Shown in pieces: positions 29,801-39,100 of a stretch of DNA of 64,000 bases. The notes below the pieces were generated by a model. It saw nothing but the letters and a program-made list of their open reading frames with translations. It was not told the origin of the DNA and searched no databases. Source of the DNA: Bacillota bacterium (GTDB taxonomy: Bacteria > Bacillota > Clostridia > Lachnospirales > Lachnospiraceae); contig JAEWMB010000024.1 of NCBI GenBank assembly GCA_023457255.1, positions 1 through 64,000 on the forward strand, written 5' to 3'. Made by a program: the position numbers and the translations under genes. The number at the start of each line of letters is the position of its first letter. Position 1 is the first letter of the stretch.

Positions 29801-30191
29801 CATCCTTTAAAAATCCTCCCCATTTGCAATTCGTCTTATTGGGCTCCTTAGCAGGGTCCCCATATATCGCATTAATGTCAAATCGATCTTGGGGAACTTC
29901 CGTAATTGCATTCACTCCGTTTTGAATTACCTGCCAGAATTCCTTAACATTTTGGGCAAACGGAAAACGGCATGACATACCGATAACCGCAATGTCCTCT
30001 TCTTCTGTCTCCTTGCCGTTTCTGGCTTCTGTCTGGTTCCAGACATCCATCTTACTCTCCTGATTAGAAGCTGCTGTATCTGCCTGGTTGACAGGTACAG
30101 CTTTTTTACTGATTTGTTTTAATACTTCATCTTTACTAATTTTTTTATCCTTAAAGCCTACTAGTATTTTTCTTATATCTTCATTACCCAT
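14811..30191 (-). CDS. Trans-AT polyketide synthase 3 (modules 6-9 and thioesterase)
   Basis: A 5126-aa synthase, third and last in chain order. Approximate residues: docking helices 1-30; KS6 67-480 (DTACSSSL, HGTGTKLGD, NIGH); DH6 near 706-866 (HDVNGTKLLP and HPALFD, intact); KR6 1143-1290; ACP6 near 1426. Then KS7 1538-1952; DH7 2170-2334 (HNIQGVTILP kept, HPxxxD changed to IPVMD); KR7 2679-2820 (no D in the LDD position, so A-type by that rule); ACP7 near 2990; an acidic EEYEE linker 3045-3070. Then KS8 3112-3540 (DSACSSSL) and ACP8 near 3790, with no reductive domain. Last come KS9 3885-4304 (DTMCSSTL but EAMAVGAETGD instead of HGTGT, so non-elongating), a degenerate methyltransferase-like region 4470-4743, ACP9 near 4804, and an alpha/beta-hydrolase thioesterase (GWCMAG near 4958, D near 5075, GHMPF His near 5105). 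No AT domain is present. It overlaps the upstream synthase gene by 8 bp. Confidence 0.95.
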   Translation of the reverse strand: MGNEDIRKILVGFKDKKISKDEVLKQISKKAVPVNQADTAASNQESKMDVWNQTEARNGKETEEEDIAVIGMSCRFPFAQNVKEFWQVIQNGVNAITEVPQDRFDINAIYGDPAKEPNKTNCKWGGFLKDVDKFDPLFFNISPKEAELMDPQQRLFLMEAWSAIEDAGYSMQEMDGKKCCVFVGHADGDYKIKLKEDRVKQDAYYFMGNSGAILSARISYLLNLKGPSLSLDTACSSSLVALHLACESIRSGESDMAVVGGTSVFLTPQLYLLAGNAGMLSSDGQCKAFDDAADGFVPAEGVGAVILKPLLKAKQDKDHIYGVIKGSGINQDGRSNGITAPCAVSQTALEQEVYEKYKIDPRSISYMEAHGTGTKLGDPIEVVALTEAFKKYTTEENYCALGSVKANIGHAQLAAGVASIIKAILMLQHKKLPPLVHFKELNSHIDLSHTPFYINTELKEWKVNQEKRRIAVSGFGFSGTNAHIVLEEYNQPMEHYEEGDRGFYAICISAKSKTALIHELKEIKRWIHEYRSDLTTERISYSLLKYRSHYHIRTAFVVSDIKELLEQIDGYLNNPDTLEITDTKAYNKAGMKEDRDIQGKIRVVMEELLSDSPKHQKQNTGYLVEAYKAGYLFDANQLYKGKNYRRMPMPKYSYDLEAFWYQTKQKHASYEVLGLDTMLTRNVSTLWKQEYETVFKKEDFFIREHDVNGTKLLPGVAYLELARQAGRAAANKEAVIFEHIVWQIPVEVEGAEYTVYTQLTPIQDSLKFSIYSNNNVIHCQGSMRFVDSISKKKEILAIDELKKRLLEEREPKEHYQYFVARGMKHGEGMQGVQRLYVGEREALAYIKLPQTVNDTEKDFRLHPALFDSALQSVIGVKEAVSEDNNVMFLPFSIQKITIYQELPTFLYAYAIQTKKREFTVRIMDQNGVVCLDVEGLIMRKLSKTERAQTAYLEPVWQKQRIPAENSVLSKAIIFDAMTGNKGMWSAAKDSISNIIEIDTDVLVYCKDYIYIVGKANDKESLLQKGVYDFFTFVKELLRSKEKKDWNILYAYDRNQPEIEVLDAVRAFSKTVLLENPSMHLSTVGYDAPVLTKQLVSELNSRQNAFIRYEKNSRYAEVLVTYNEIREKQRNAIPEGAVYLVTGGSGKIGSQVAKYLAKEKQAKVIILGRKDKQTEAELDKYANIVYYQADLCKKDQLNEVMDKIDKEHGLIEGVFHCAGIHQDSFLWNKSLEEFKTVIAPKVTGTDNLIKCLKQPVSFVVFFSSTTSICGTPGQCDYAYANGYLNDYAAKYNKGKTRYVSVSWPYWEEGGMQISVQGKAFMKNTMGLDAITTHEGIEALEAILSSDKNHIVFIKGNENKFKEYLNKTNNFQVQTNVTNRHSNEGGVKLNNQLYQKVQKEVYDQIIQLIRIDRNKLEDSHEFTDYGFDSILLTSLTNQMNEALGTDMMPTVFFDANRIGEFIQYLCEEYPEKLKDKFGLIEKDDKQPEVLNTAVQKYEEEESKEELTEALHFEAVRFTDSLKEEYKAFQEKETKYNSNDDIAIIGMSGKMPQSDSLEDFFQKLEEETDFITEIPKERWDWKESGKEDMRWGAFMKEIDTFDAFFFSISPREAELMDPQQRILLECVWHTIEDAGYKASELQKSNTGVYIGASTMDYTDISKRKKVAVSGYTSTGRAHSILANRISYVYDLRGPSEPIDTACSSSLIAIIRGVNAIRSGECDMVIAGGVNVIASDDLYIAFSKSGMLANNGKCKTFDKDADGYARGEGVGCVLLKSLSKAKKDGDRIYAVIRGGAVNHGGHANSLTAPNASAQADLIMKAFQNAKVNPLEVSYIEAHGTGTKLGDPVELEGLNKAFMQLYQDYGITNTQEGYCNIGSVKSNIGHLEAAAGIASVFKVILSLKNHKIPASIHIKELNPYLKLKNSPFHIVQKTTDWITGVNKKRIAGISCYGYGGANAHLVLEEYPQQIAFDKEENTMRLFLYSAKDQDRLQEYIKRQIAFLKEANKEDSFSLTSYAYVLQTGREEMEERLAVTADNKEDLLKALESYYEGETASNCFLDNVQTGKELLKILQSGDSWNNYIYTVIGKKDFSTLAQLWVKGVFIDWKAFYKTKAPAKISIPLYPFKKDRYWLPEGETGNLRTTLHPLVDDNISTIDQILFKKTLTQKDFFIKDHNIQGVTILPGVAYLEMARAAGELATKKTVSAISDIIWAQAIEVGNTSKDSYIQFTKGNNNLSYHIYYTLQGRNVTASQGKIITKDKSDEIHGKKYDIKEIKTRCPNRMEREEAYRLFKTLGFQYGESFQSIQTIRSSQTEAIGAYRLPNIEEVKNPKFKLWIPVMDAALQTIMGTGSSDGDGEVKQFIPFSLKRLTVYDAIPEIGYTYIKLQSQNEDGSVRKFDISILDEKGNEVVGFEEFTSRALKAPVSSGVDRMHQDKLYYTRRWIQAELDTSVNKINENELFIVFGNEDVIHLYQEELGKGKNAGCIGVQSGYTCQKANNGNAMLRLEEYEDYVKLLEEMNLNQYSEITIWHTYAAEESISYTRPLEFLSAKERLAKGFYSMSYLLKALAECAVHIPVKLAYLYGKTENGIRPEYEMVNGMIKSAAFLNSNVIITTIAVDCSLSDKALLLDIIKEMTVSAAYEGKQIWFCNQKRWERQLIGREMPSVSELKEIREGDHVIITGGLGKLGKLFAEYLVKKKVHVVLMGRRAVEQENSWLARLKQEKADIYYVRGDLSNYIEAEKMFEEAKQHLGTIDGILHVAGLNGMGTLLEGDWKTYEEPLKPKVSATIYLDYLVRKEPIRYIICFSSVASVMGDYGACCYACGNEFLNAYAEARNVLADKQMCQGMTYSIDWGIWAEGGMELPTENKEQYYAMTGMLPLSNQNGLDMFQDIMGQKEKVVIAVIGDKAKADRILVKEIRQMESFTPSKQEQAFVKTEPKNTAKKVIKKVVKRVKKPVQGVSIQDKATEYFRKVVADAVKIDSSQVEAKTSFEKLGINSFMVMEIHDILDGNFTDLPRTLFFEYQNLKDLVCYFVNEHMEELQRMFQTDCFEETEEYEEIEEYEEVEEYEEVKEVEEYEAVKGANKAESLYSADEDDTIEQALGQPKAVKEQDRNDIAIIGISGKYPMAEDLEQFYENLKMGKDCIEEIPLERFDYRKFYNEQGGKGKISCKWGGFLKDVDKFDEEFFGIVPKVAAIMDPQERIMLETAWQAIEDSGYTPKGLTNAEGSSRANDVGVFIGMMYDDYKLIETQELINHNYDSLTEYWNSPIANRISFIFDFRGPSIVVDSACSSSLTILHMACESIRNGDCNYAIAGGVSLSLHPSKYIRLTDFGMSSPTGKCKSFGENADGYVPGEGVGAVLLKPLAQAVSDGDNIYAVIKGSSINHGGRANGFTVPNPNAQSDVILHAMEAGKIDPRTISYVETHGTGTALGDPIEITGLTKAFRKNTKDKQFCKIGSVKSNIGHCEGAAGISQVTKVALQLKYKQLFPSLHAEVENPLIDFKNSPFVIQKKLETWEQPEIEVNQKKVKIARRAGISSFGAGGSNAHVIMEEYIPRHEIPETVYASELIFISAEEEDSLKELLKQWSSYLEKTDESLHDIAYTSIAGRIHRTYRIAIITSSKEDAKGKIKAYLENGKAGQHFYYGVVEKEKEGASQQEEFAALLKSRELEAIVAKWIEGYELDYSALFEKDTKNRVSLPKHPLRRNHHWIKITYDSNNISEQSDFIFAQKESYEQLEAATTLEEKVERTKTVSASEGVDGKEKITDYLVEILSDVTGMKKEKINKRKDFSEYGIDSIGITSFGNQILKDFPSMSETALYAYQTIQDLADYMYETCEEEIADFFDLGEQSVPLTKENIEETFREADMPKEQEGEEAQDSKIAIENMTEQNDIAIIGISVKLPDNDTMQEFWSYLCEYKEAGKEITRWDMEEYYDPEAGKIGKTYCKAGNFLENIDQFDAPFFHIAKAEADTIDPQERMFLQAVWNAMENAGYTKDTIARNTGVFAGVTTSSYRYVGYEESLKGNLSHTATSFASIANRVSYVLNLNGPSMPVDTMCSSTLTAIHMACKAIQTCECEMAIAGGVNLYSHPMALVNLSQVKLLSQDNKTRSFCENATGFLPSEAVGAVILKSLKQAKKDGDYVYGVIKGSAAGHVGKTTAYFSSNPLKQAQIIENAIQNAAVPKESIAYIEAMAVGAETGDSIEVEALKQVFPAEGSERHAIGSVKPNIGHAEAASSLGQLLKVLLQFKHKRFAPTLLNGSISSKIKLEGSSLHIQTQEEEWKQMSYYEEGETKYYPRRAGISSFGAGGYGVHMILEEAYNQTNKKVTSNRFHDNVVIPISSKTQRGVLRNADHLLKDCKGYFSDNSLLDIAYQLQYNRPSYPYRAAIIVKDMEDLCKALEELIKGRFEAENIYTNLMTKDMVKEESIQQKLAIGWIKGEEIEWESQEQVNGRKIPLTGYSFEPIHCWIDSNKNVQKILAAIQQGNDTLAPFWNGIVYKYLKEQDLKQTDKVKDLCSEAMYHSLDTLIQILLKNQIIKVEMDTYQETELAENESFHSVVENPKRRSEFLMRVFPELSAHLLLLGSISEHMEDILKEKKNFFTYLEEKEELLLEVIRNENRFDKLLLALTARQIEEKLESFIGSIKIVDDHTFTTNVSELVLEICKKNNIALEYYLIEDIPDIRRVKERILREKQVKVITISREQAAAMSNIQIVIQGRKNNCYGGPDTVCIRSLPAIREYYAVLYLLMKDSFAFDTVLNTAAKDLTKIGDHISGSEETEDVTNQILSLIAKELGVDKCNIELDVELIEYGMNSILMARLYTQLADYYGSKVEPKEILQSRCVKDLIHTIENKQKGENESTVQADQEATDSTATKGNGFTAKSGSYYEYTIEGEGEPLLILTALAFTPTIWEYQKEKLDNHYKMILPTLPAHGDSSYQGQKLSFDTIVEDLKEFMEYLKIESAYMIGWCMAGNILQKLMARYPQLVKKACLVCTTPEDASIRGVNSKDLQDYSKNPLGTYELEFMNIYGGDTGMAKRIQKYMELIQRSHCQVDSIALLYYIDELFKFNIAKDSQYIDIPTLIIAGKWDITYPAEQVALLTKVFRNTDFEVFEHSGHMPFVSEGDAFNEKIQKFLD

Positions 30192-33100
30192 TATGATTCT
30201 CCAGCTTTTCCGTGATATCCTCTATACTGATTTCACCCTTCTCAAATTGATCTAATAAAATACTTAATTCATACTCCCTGCAATATTCAACCGCTTTTGC
30301 ATCCTGTTTCAGCTCCTTTTGGCAACTCTTCACAATATGCTCTGACAGCTTCCATACATCCGTATAATTAAATAAGTCTGTTGTATTCAGCTTGATTCCA
30401 AGCTCTTGATTGATTGCCTTAATGCATTCAATACCAAGGATGGAGTCAACGCCGTATGTGCTGTATGGTACGCTTAGGTCAATCGAATCTACATCAACGA
30501 TTAACGTATCTGCCAGACACGCTGCTATCTTGCTTTGCACATATGCTTGCAATCCCTGCTGTTCGTGCTCTGTTGACAACTTATGCTTTGACAAATCATC
30601 CGGTTTTGGCAGAACAGAAGGTTTTGACTCCAGTATTTCTCTAACCGCTTTGGATGTTTCTTCCTGATTCATTGCAATGACAACGTCCTGTGGTACTCTG
30701 CGATTAGAAAGAAGAGTATCTACTCCGACTATACTTACGAAGCCTTCCCTTTTGAAAACCGTATCCCAGTTTTTAACACTTAACAACGGTCCACCCTGTA
30801 GTCTCACAGCCTCATCCTCGAATAACCACCAGCCGTCCGTAAGCCCAAAGGTCAGGCTTAGAAAGGCTTGTATCATGGTAATCTCATTTACGATAATCCA
30901 GCCCTTTGGCTTTAAAACCGTTTTTAGATTCCTGATTGTATTTTGCATGTTCTTTGTTGCGTGAAGTACATTTGCGCCAATGATTACATCATATTCCTCT
31001 TCATGGAATCCTTGCATAACAGGGTCTCTTTCCACATCCAGCTGCTTAAATTCCATAAAGGAATGTTTTCTTCCATATATAGTCTGACCATATCGAAGAA
31101 ATGCATTGGATAAATCGGTATATGTGTAGGCTACCTGTCCAAACCTTTCATCCAGCATTTTCACCACTGCATGCGTAGTTCCACCTGTACCGGCACCTAC
31201 CTCCAGAATCTTAATTTCTCTCGTTGGCTCTATACTTCGCATTTCCTGAATATAAGCTTCTACCGCTTTTGCTACTAGCTCATTGTAATAATCCGAGCCT
31301 GTATTGTTTGCATAGATATCCTTCACAAGCTCCATGCTTGAATCCGGAAAGAGCACATCCGTCGCCAGAATTTCTCCAGTCAGTACTTGAATCAAATGTA
31401 GTACGCAGTGCTCTAGCAGCTTGATATGCTGCGGAATACAAATAGCCATTTCCTTAAAGTCTTGAATCTTCCTTGCAATATCGGATTGGTACGATTCCTC
31501 CGCTTTTTGGGTAACTGCGATTCCAGTTCCCCGTTTTAACAGATATTCCTGTTTACACAGCACCTCGATCAGTTGCTCATATAAGCGGTTATATTTAGAT
31601 AGGATTCCAAGCTGTTTTCGAATATCGTTTTTATCATACCGCTCCTCATATCGGATGAAATAACCGATTTTCTGGAATTCATGCAGAAGCATGGCTGCAC
31701 TTAATTGTTCCAGCATTAGCATATCCATTTCGAATTGCTGTTTCTTGGAAAAGGTTTCTTCCGCCACCATAATTCTTTGCCTGATTATAGCTTCAAGCAT
31801 ATTTACAGGAGGTATCACTTCCTCCTTGTTTTGGCTTTTTTCCTCTGCCGTCACATCAACCCAGTGTTTGTTTTTCTTTAATTTTCTATGTGGAAGTGAA
31901 AGTTTATCTGGTATTTCCAAGTAACAAGCTATCCAGTTCATTTCCTGACTTGTTACAAAATATTGAGCAAGCTGGCTTGCTGATTCGGCCCCACTGATAT
32001 CAGCATTTGATTTGTCCTTTGGACTTACGTTTCCGGTAAAGATTCCCTTGGCAGGTTCCCCCTCCCCTACCGTTAGATAGCCTGTCATTTTATCAATAAG
32101 CTTCTCAAAGGTTTCAAATACAATGGCCAGCCTATAAGGATGTGTGTCTCGCGCGCATTGTAATGTATACAAAAAGCCTTGCAGCTTACCTATATCTTTA
32201 ACCAGCTCTTCTTTGTTCTCCGTAATCCAACGATTGATTACATGCACATAATCGTTTAAGAGCTCTGGTGTTCTTCCAGATAACGCTAATACATGAAGTG
32301 CAGGGTTATCACTGATCTGCCTATATTGCTTTGCGTACGCCTCAAGTACTACGTGAGCATTAACACCGCCAAAGCCAAACGAGCTTACCCCGGCTCTTCT
32401 TGGATAACAATTCCCTTCTTGATCCAAAAGCTCTGGAAATGTCTGCGTATCTATTGCAAGACTATAGCCACTGTCGGTTAAATCAATATAATCATTTTGC
32501 TTCGTAAAGTTCAGATTTGCAGGAATTCGATTTTGTTTTAGTGCCATCACTGTTTTTATGACTCCTGCGATTCCTGCGGCTCCCTCCAAATGTCCAATAT
32601 TCGTTTTAACAGCTCCAAGGATGCAAAGATGTGGAAATCCTGCTGGATTCAGCATTTCTTCTGCTTTCTTAAGACCGGTTATTTCAATCGGGTCTCCGAG
32701 TTTCGTTCCTGTACCGTGTGTTTCAATATAGCCGATTGATTGATATGGTACATTGGCTTCTTCTATGGCCTCTGTTATTACCTGTGCCTGTGCATTTGGA
32801 TTAGGCGTAGTCAGGGTATTGACATGCCCCGTATGGTTTACTGCGGCTCCAAGTAACAATGCATGGATATAGTCCCCCTCCTCCAAAGCCTTATGAAGAG
32901 GTTTTAGTATGAGGATTCCACAGCCTTCGCCGCGTCCGTATCCGTTTGCTGACTGATCAAAGGTTCTGCATCGTCCATCCGGGCTTAACATTCCTGTTCT
33001 GCTGTATGCAATATGTACCTTAGAACTAAGGATGACATTTACTCCGCCTGCAATGGCCATACTACATTTCCCTAATCTTAAATCCTGCATCGCCCGTTCC

Positions 33101-36100
33101 ATTGCTACAAGAGAGCTAGAGCATGCCGTATCGATTACCTCACTGGGTCCAGTCAAGCCATACAGATAGGATAAACGATTGGCAGTAACGGCTCTGGAAT
33201 TGCCGGTTGACAGATAAGGATCGATATCATCACTGCACTGTGTGACCCTTTCATAATATTCCATAGATACAAGCCCGATATAGACGCCTGTTTCTGTACC
33301 ATAAATGTCCTGTTTCTTCATTCCTGCATCCTCCAAGGCACGATGGCTTTCTTCAAGCACAATACGCTGAACAGGGTCCATAAATTTTGCCTCTCGGTTG
33401 GAAATAGCAAACAGCTCTTCATCAAAGTCTGTAATCTTCTTAACAAAGCCTGCTTTGTTTACAAGTGTTTTATTGGATTCTAATGCAGAATCGCCGTAGA
33501 TATGTTTCCAATTCCATCTCTCCTTTGGAATTTCTGTTATGACATCCTTTTTCATAACCAGATTACCCCAGAATTCATCAAGGTCATCCGCACCCGGCAT
33601 TACCCCACTCATGCCAACAATAGCAATCGGCTCATGGCTTTCCAGGCTGCTTTCTTTATCTCTTCTGCTAACTTTATTACCTATGTTGTCTTTATCACAA
33701 CTGTTTTCTGCTACATTACCCTTGTGGTGACGCACTTCCCAATTATTCTCTTCGAAAGGAATCTCTCTTAGAGGCGTTTCTTCCAGCGGCTCTGTTTCCT
33801 TGTTAAGCATACTTTTTTGATAGAACACATCAATTACTTCAGCATTTTGTGCGTAAACATTTTCTATAAACTTTTCAATGGTATTGTATTCGAATACCTG
33901 CGTCGGTAATACTCCCAGCTCATAATATGAATTTAGCTTATTCACTAAATCTGTAATTGAAATTGAATCAAAGCCATACTCACTGATTTCGGCCGTTGTA
34001 TCGATATCTTCTTGTATTTTTAGGATATCCTTGATAAAATCAAGTATCTGTCCTGCAAAATATTTAACAGCACTTTGCATGTCGGCTGTTTTTTCGTGCC
34101 GGATTACAGTCTTTTCACGTAATTCAAACATGCTTTGCAGCTTCTTCTCAATGCGTACTTTATCTCCCTGTGTCACAATAACCTGCGGATGCTCGTTGCA
34201 TACTGTCATTTGTAATGCCTGCATTCCAAGTATGGAATCAAGTGCCTTCATACCAAAGTGCTCAAAAAGCTTTTCGGTTTCCTTATCCGTCTTCATACCT
34301 CCGTTATCCCACAAAGGCCAATTGATTGCAATGGTTCTTCCGCTTCTCTTCTGAAGCCTTGTCTGCTGATTTCTTACCTCTTCGAATTTAACAAGAAATT
34401 CGTTTGCATAGGCATAATCACATTGACCGGCATTTCCAAATGCCGCTAGGGAGGAGAACAAGATAAACCACCTGATTGGCTCACTCTTAACCGCCTCATC
34501 CAGATTCAAGGTTCCCATCACTTTCGGCGCAAGTACGGATTGAAATGTTTCAAAATCCTTTTTGACAAATATTTGATCCTTGATGATTCCGGCTGTATGA
34601 ATCACGCAGTTGATATGATTAAACTGTTCTTTTCCCTTTTGTACCACAAAAGAGACATCCTCTGGCTTCGTTAAATCTGCCTGAATATATGTTGCCTGCT
34701 TTCCAGAAGTCCTTATTCTTTCAAGCAATGTCTGGCTTTTCTCTCCCGGTGCAAGAATATCGGTCAGGATGAACTTGGCATGATTGTCAAAGCTGCAAAG
34801 CATATCCAGCATATGCTTCGATAATCCACCCAGTGCACCTGTTATCAGATATACCATGTCGTCTCTTTGAAAGCCTTTTTCCTCTGTCAGCTTCATAGGT
34901 ATCGCTGTGATTTTTTTTCGATATCGTTTACCATTGTCATAGCGGATTTCGAATGCCTTTTCATTGAAAGCAAGCTCCTCTGATAGCATATCCAGATTGC
35001 ACATATCCAATCCGCCTTCAAGCTCTATCAAATGAGGCCGGATAGCACCATGCTCTAGGTGTACACTCTTTAGAAAACCACCGATACCGGAAAAGAAGGG
35101 ATTACTGACTCCGTCTTTGGTGATGCTTGCAACAATGATTTCTACCTCTTGCTCCTGTATTCTGGACAGTACTGCCTTACACAAATCAAAAACGGCTTCT
35201 ACTGCATGCTTTATAATATCATCTATATTACCAGCAATATTTACTGCATAATCGTTTGACCATAGATGAATGATTTTATTCACATGGATATGGCTTTCTT
35301 CTAAATCTGCCAATAAGGTTTCATAATCGCTTATGCTGTTTGGTCTTATTGTATATTCATCAGAAGCGTGCTTATAATAAGCATTGCCGCTTCGTACGTA
35401 GATTAGCGCATGATTCTTTGCAATTGTGCCGCTTAACTTCATTCCATTATAAAGAACCAGCACATGGTTCTTCTTTTCCCCCATAACATTTGGCAGTGCA
35501 AACAGCACCCATTCTGGTTTATGATACTGAAGCTTTTCATACTCTTTTTCAGTCGCTTCTTCCAACACCCGAAAAGCAAATTGTTCAAAAGTAAGCAATA
35601 CTTCTCCAGCCGGATTCGTAATTGTAATATCGCATAAAATCATTTTCTGCTCTATGCTTGGATTATGAATATATACAAAGCATTCCTGTTCCAGCCTTTT
35701 CATCTGCTTCATTTCCTTGAAGCCGAATGGGAGAAATGTCTTTTCCTCCTGACTGCCATACAAGCTGGATAGTCCGATCGTTGCTTGCAGTGCTGCGTCC
35801 ATAATAGACGGATGCAATTCATATTCTTCTATTCTGTTTATGCTTTGCGGCAGACTGATTTTCGCTGCTATCGATTGGTTATCATATTTGACATATTGAA
35901 GTCCCTGAAAGGTTTCTCCATATCTGATTCCTCGATTTGTAAAGGTATGATAGCAGTCTTCCTTTGAAAGCATATCTTTGCAGGCGCTTACCAGCTCATG
36001 AATAGGGATATTCTTTCGCTCTTCCTTCTCTGCAATTTCTGCTCTTCCTTGCATATGGATCTCCTGATTTGTCCATATTTTAAATTCACAGCCATTTTTT

Positions 36101-39100
36101 GCGGCTTCTATTTCAACCCGTATGGTTTGACTACTGCCTTCTAGCTGAATCGGTCTTAGCCAGGTTACCTCCTTCATGACAATCCTTTGAGTGTTAAAGC
36201 TCAACTTTGCGGCTTCATTGACAAGCTGAAGATAGAATACTCCTGGTAGAGTCTCCTTGTGATTAACTACATGATCTCTTAAATAGAAATCGTTCTTATC
36301 AATCGTCTTCGTGTAGATTTGCTTTTGCAAGGTTGAAAGATTCTCATCCAGAGTTTTGCTTATCCTGCCTTTATTAATATCTTGTGTACCTGCAATCCAA
36401 TAGCTTTCTTTTGCAAATGGATAGGTAGGAAAATCAATCCTTTCCGCTTTCGAATCATACTCTTCCCAGTCAATTTCCTCTCCCTCAACCCATAATCGCA
36501 CTATGTCTGCGCCTTGATGCTCTTCACATTCTCTGCCTTGCTTCACATGACCGCTGATATATTGTCCGTCCTCTAGTCCTTCGATATAGGATATCAATCC
36601 GCTGATAAGCTGCCTGATGCTGTTACATCGAATCGCCAGTCTCTCGTTAAACTCTTCTTTTAAATGAGAGGTATAGATTAAGTCATCCAAATCAATATCG
36701 TAGACAGTCAGCCGATCGGCTATTTGCTTCGAATCCATAAGCAAATCAGCTACTCTGTCAATCGTCCAGTCTAAACGGATTGTACGAAGCTCTTCCTTGC
36801 TCTCATATGCGTCTTCCAGTCTTTCAACAAGCTCATGCAGCTGTATCCGGTCCATTCCATAATTTTCAAAGGCTTCCTGCGAATTTACATCTTGAGCAGG
36901 TACAGACAGGATATCAGACAATGCTTGTGTAATTAGAACTTTGCAGTCACGTTTCTGTGCATTTTCTGCTTTCTTCCATATTTCATGCTCACCCAGATAT
37001 ATTAAAATGCTGTCAGCATAAGCCTTCAGTTGCTTTTCATTTCGCGCTGACAGCGTAAATACTCTATTTTCCGAATCCATCTTTTTCTTATCTCTTTTTC
37101 TTATATTCTGATACTCCTCCATGATGATATGTACATTAGAACCACCTGCTCCAAAGGAGCTTATTGCAGCTCTTCTAGGTATTTCGTATCCTTCTTCATC
37201 CGTCACGGTTTTCCATTCAGATAATTCTCGTTGTACATAAAATGGGGAATCCTCAAATGCAATTCTGCTGTTTAACACCTCACAATGAATCGATGGCGTT
37301 AACTGCCTATGCTGCATTTGAAGCAAAACCTTTGTAATTGAGGCAAGACCGGCACAAGCCTCAGAATGTCCGATGTTTGACTTCACTGAGCCGATTGCAC
37401 AAAATTGCCTCTTATCGGTATATTCTGACCAAGCATTCGTAAGTCCTGCAATCTCAATCGGATCACCCAACCGCGTTCCTGTACCATGAGCCTCTACATA
37501 AGAAATAGTTGCCGGATGAACTCCCGATTTTTCGATAGCTTGTTTTATAACCTTTGCCTGCTCCTTTACATTCGGCACCGTGTAACCATTGGTCATTCCA
37601 TCATGATTAACAGCTGCTGCCTTTATGATTCCGAATATTCTATCCCCATCAGCCTCTGCCTGCTTGCGTGTCTTGATTAACAAGCCTCCTACCGCTTCAC
37701 CAGGTACAAAGCCGTCTGCGTTTTCACCAAAAGCAGAGCATACGCCTGATTCTGATAGCATCTTCATCTGGCTCATATAAATCAGTTTGGTAGGATGCAG
37801 GTACAGGTTCGCACTTCCTACAAAAGCCATTTGACATTCCCTGTTTTTCAGGCTTTCACAGGCTATATGCAGGGCTGTTAAGGAGGAGGAACATGCTGTA
37901 TCAACAGCTATACTAGGTCCCTTCCAGTTCATGAAGTAGGATATTCGGTTAGCCAGTGACCAGGCTTCAGACTTTGCAATCTCTGTATTACCTTTCAGAA
38001 ATTCTTCATTTCCCAGCAAATTGTAGGTATGTGTTGTTACACCCACAAAGGCCGCCACCTGATTGTGAAACATTTTGCTAATTCTCTTTTTATTATAACC
38101 TGCCTTTTCTACTGTATTCCACGCAGTTTCCAAAAGCATCCTCTCCTGCGGATCCATCAACATTGCTTCCTTGGGAGAAATGTGGAAGAATAGTGGATCA
38201 AACTGATCAACCTGCTTTAAAAAGCCCGCTTTCTGACAATAATATCTGCCATTTTGACTATCCAGCGGATTAGGAGAATAATATTTGCTATGCTCCCATC
38301 TATCCTTCGGAATAGTAGATGCCATATCGACACCTGCTGTTAAATTGTCCCAAAGAACGCTTAAATTATCTGTATTGGCATATCTGCCATCAAAGCCGAT
38401 AATAGCAATGTCCTCTTCTTCTCTTATGTAATTCTTTTCCTTCCGCACCGGTTCATTATAAAAAATTTCTGTATTTTCACCTGTTTTTGTAGAAGTATGG
38501 ATGCTTGCAAAATAGCTATTTGTTGCCGCTTTATGTCTTTCCTGCATATACGCAACAACCTCGCCTATTGTGGTACACTCAAAAAGAATCGTATTTTCAA
38601 CCTTTCCAAAATCCCTTTGGACTGCCTGGGTAAATTGCGTTGTCAGCAGGGAATCAATACCCAATTCCTCAAAGGTAGTCATTAAGCCTAACTCCTTTGC
38701 AGAAACTCCTGTCAGCTCGGCGAAAAGATTTTTCATATAGGCTTCAAGCTGCTTTTCTATGGAAGCATTGGCAGACTCTGCCATGCCTTCCTCCTTCAGC
38801 CTATCTGTCTTTGGTAAGACAATTGTATCACCATAAAAGTATGCATAACTGCCGATGTTGGTAGTCCATACTGTTTTCAGTATAGCTTTACCAATTTGTT
38901 TTATAATCGGAAGCATACCAAATCTCACATGAAGTCGCTTTACCATTGTTTCTGGCATTTGCATGCCTACCTCTTTCCAGAAGGGCCAGCCAATGCAGAC
39001 TGACTCACCAAAACGTTCTCCCCTTTGGCTTAGTTGATTTCGATATGCCGCAAATTCCTCTTCAAACCGGTTAGCAAAGCAATAATCCGTCTGTCCCTGA

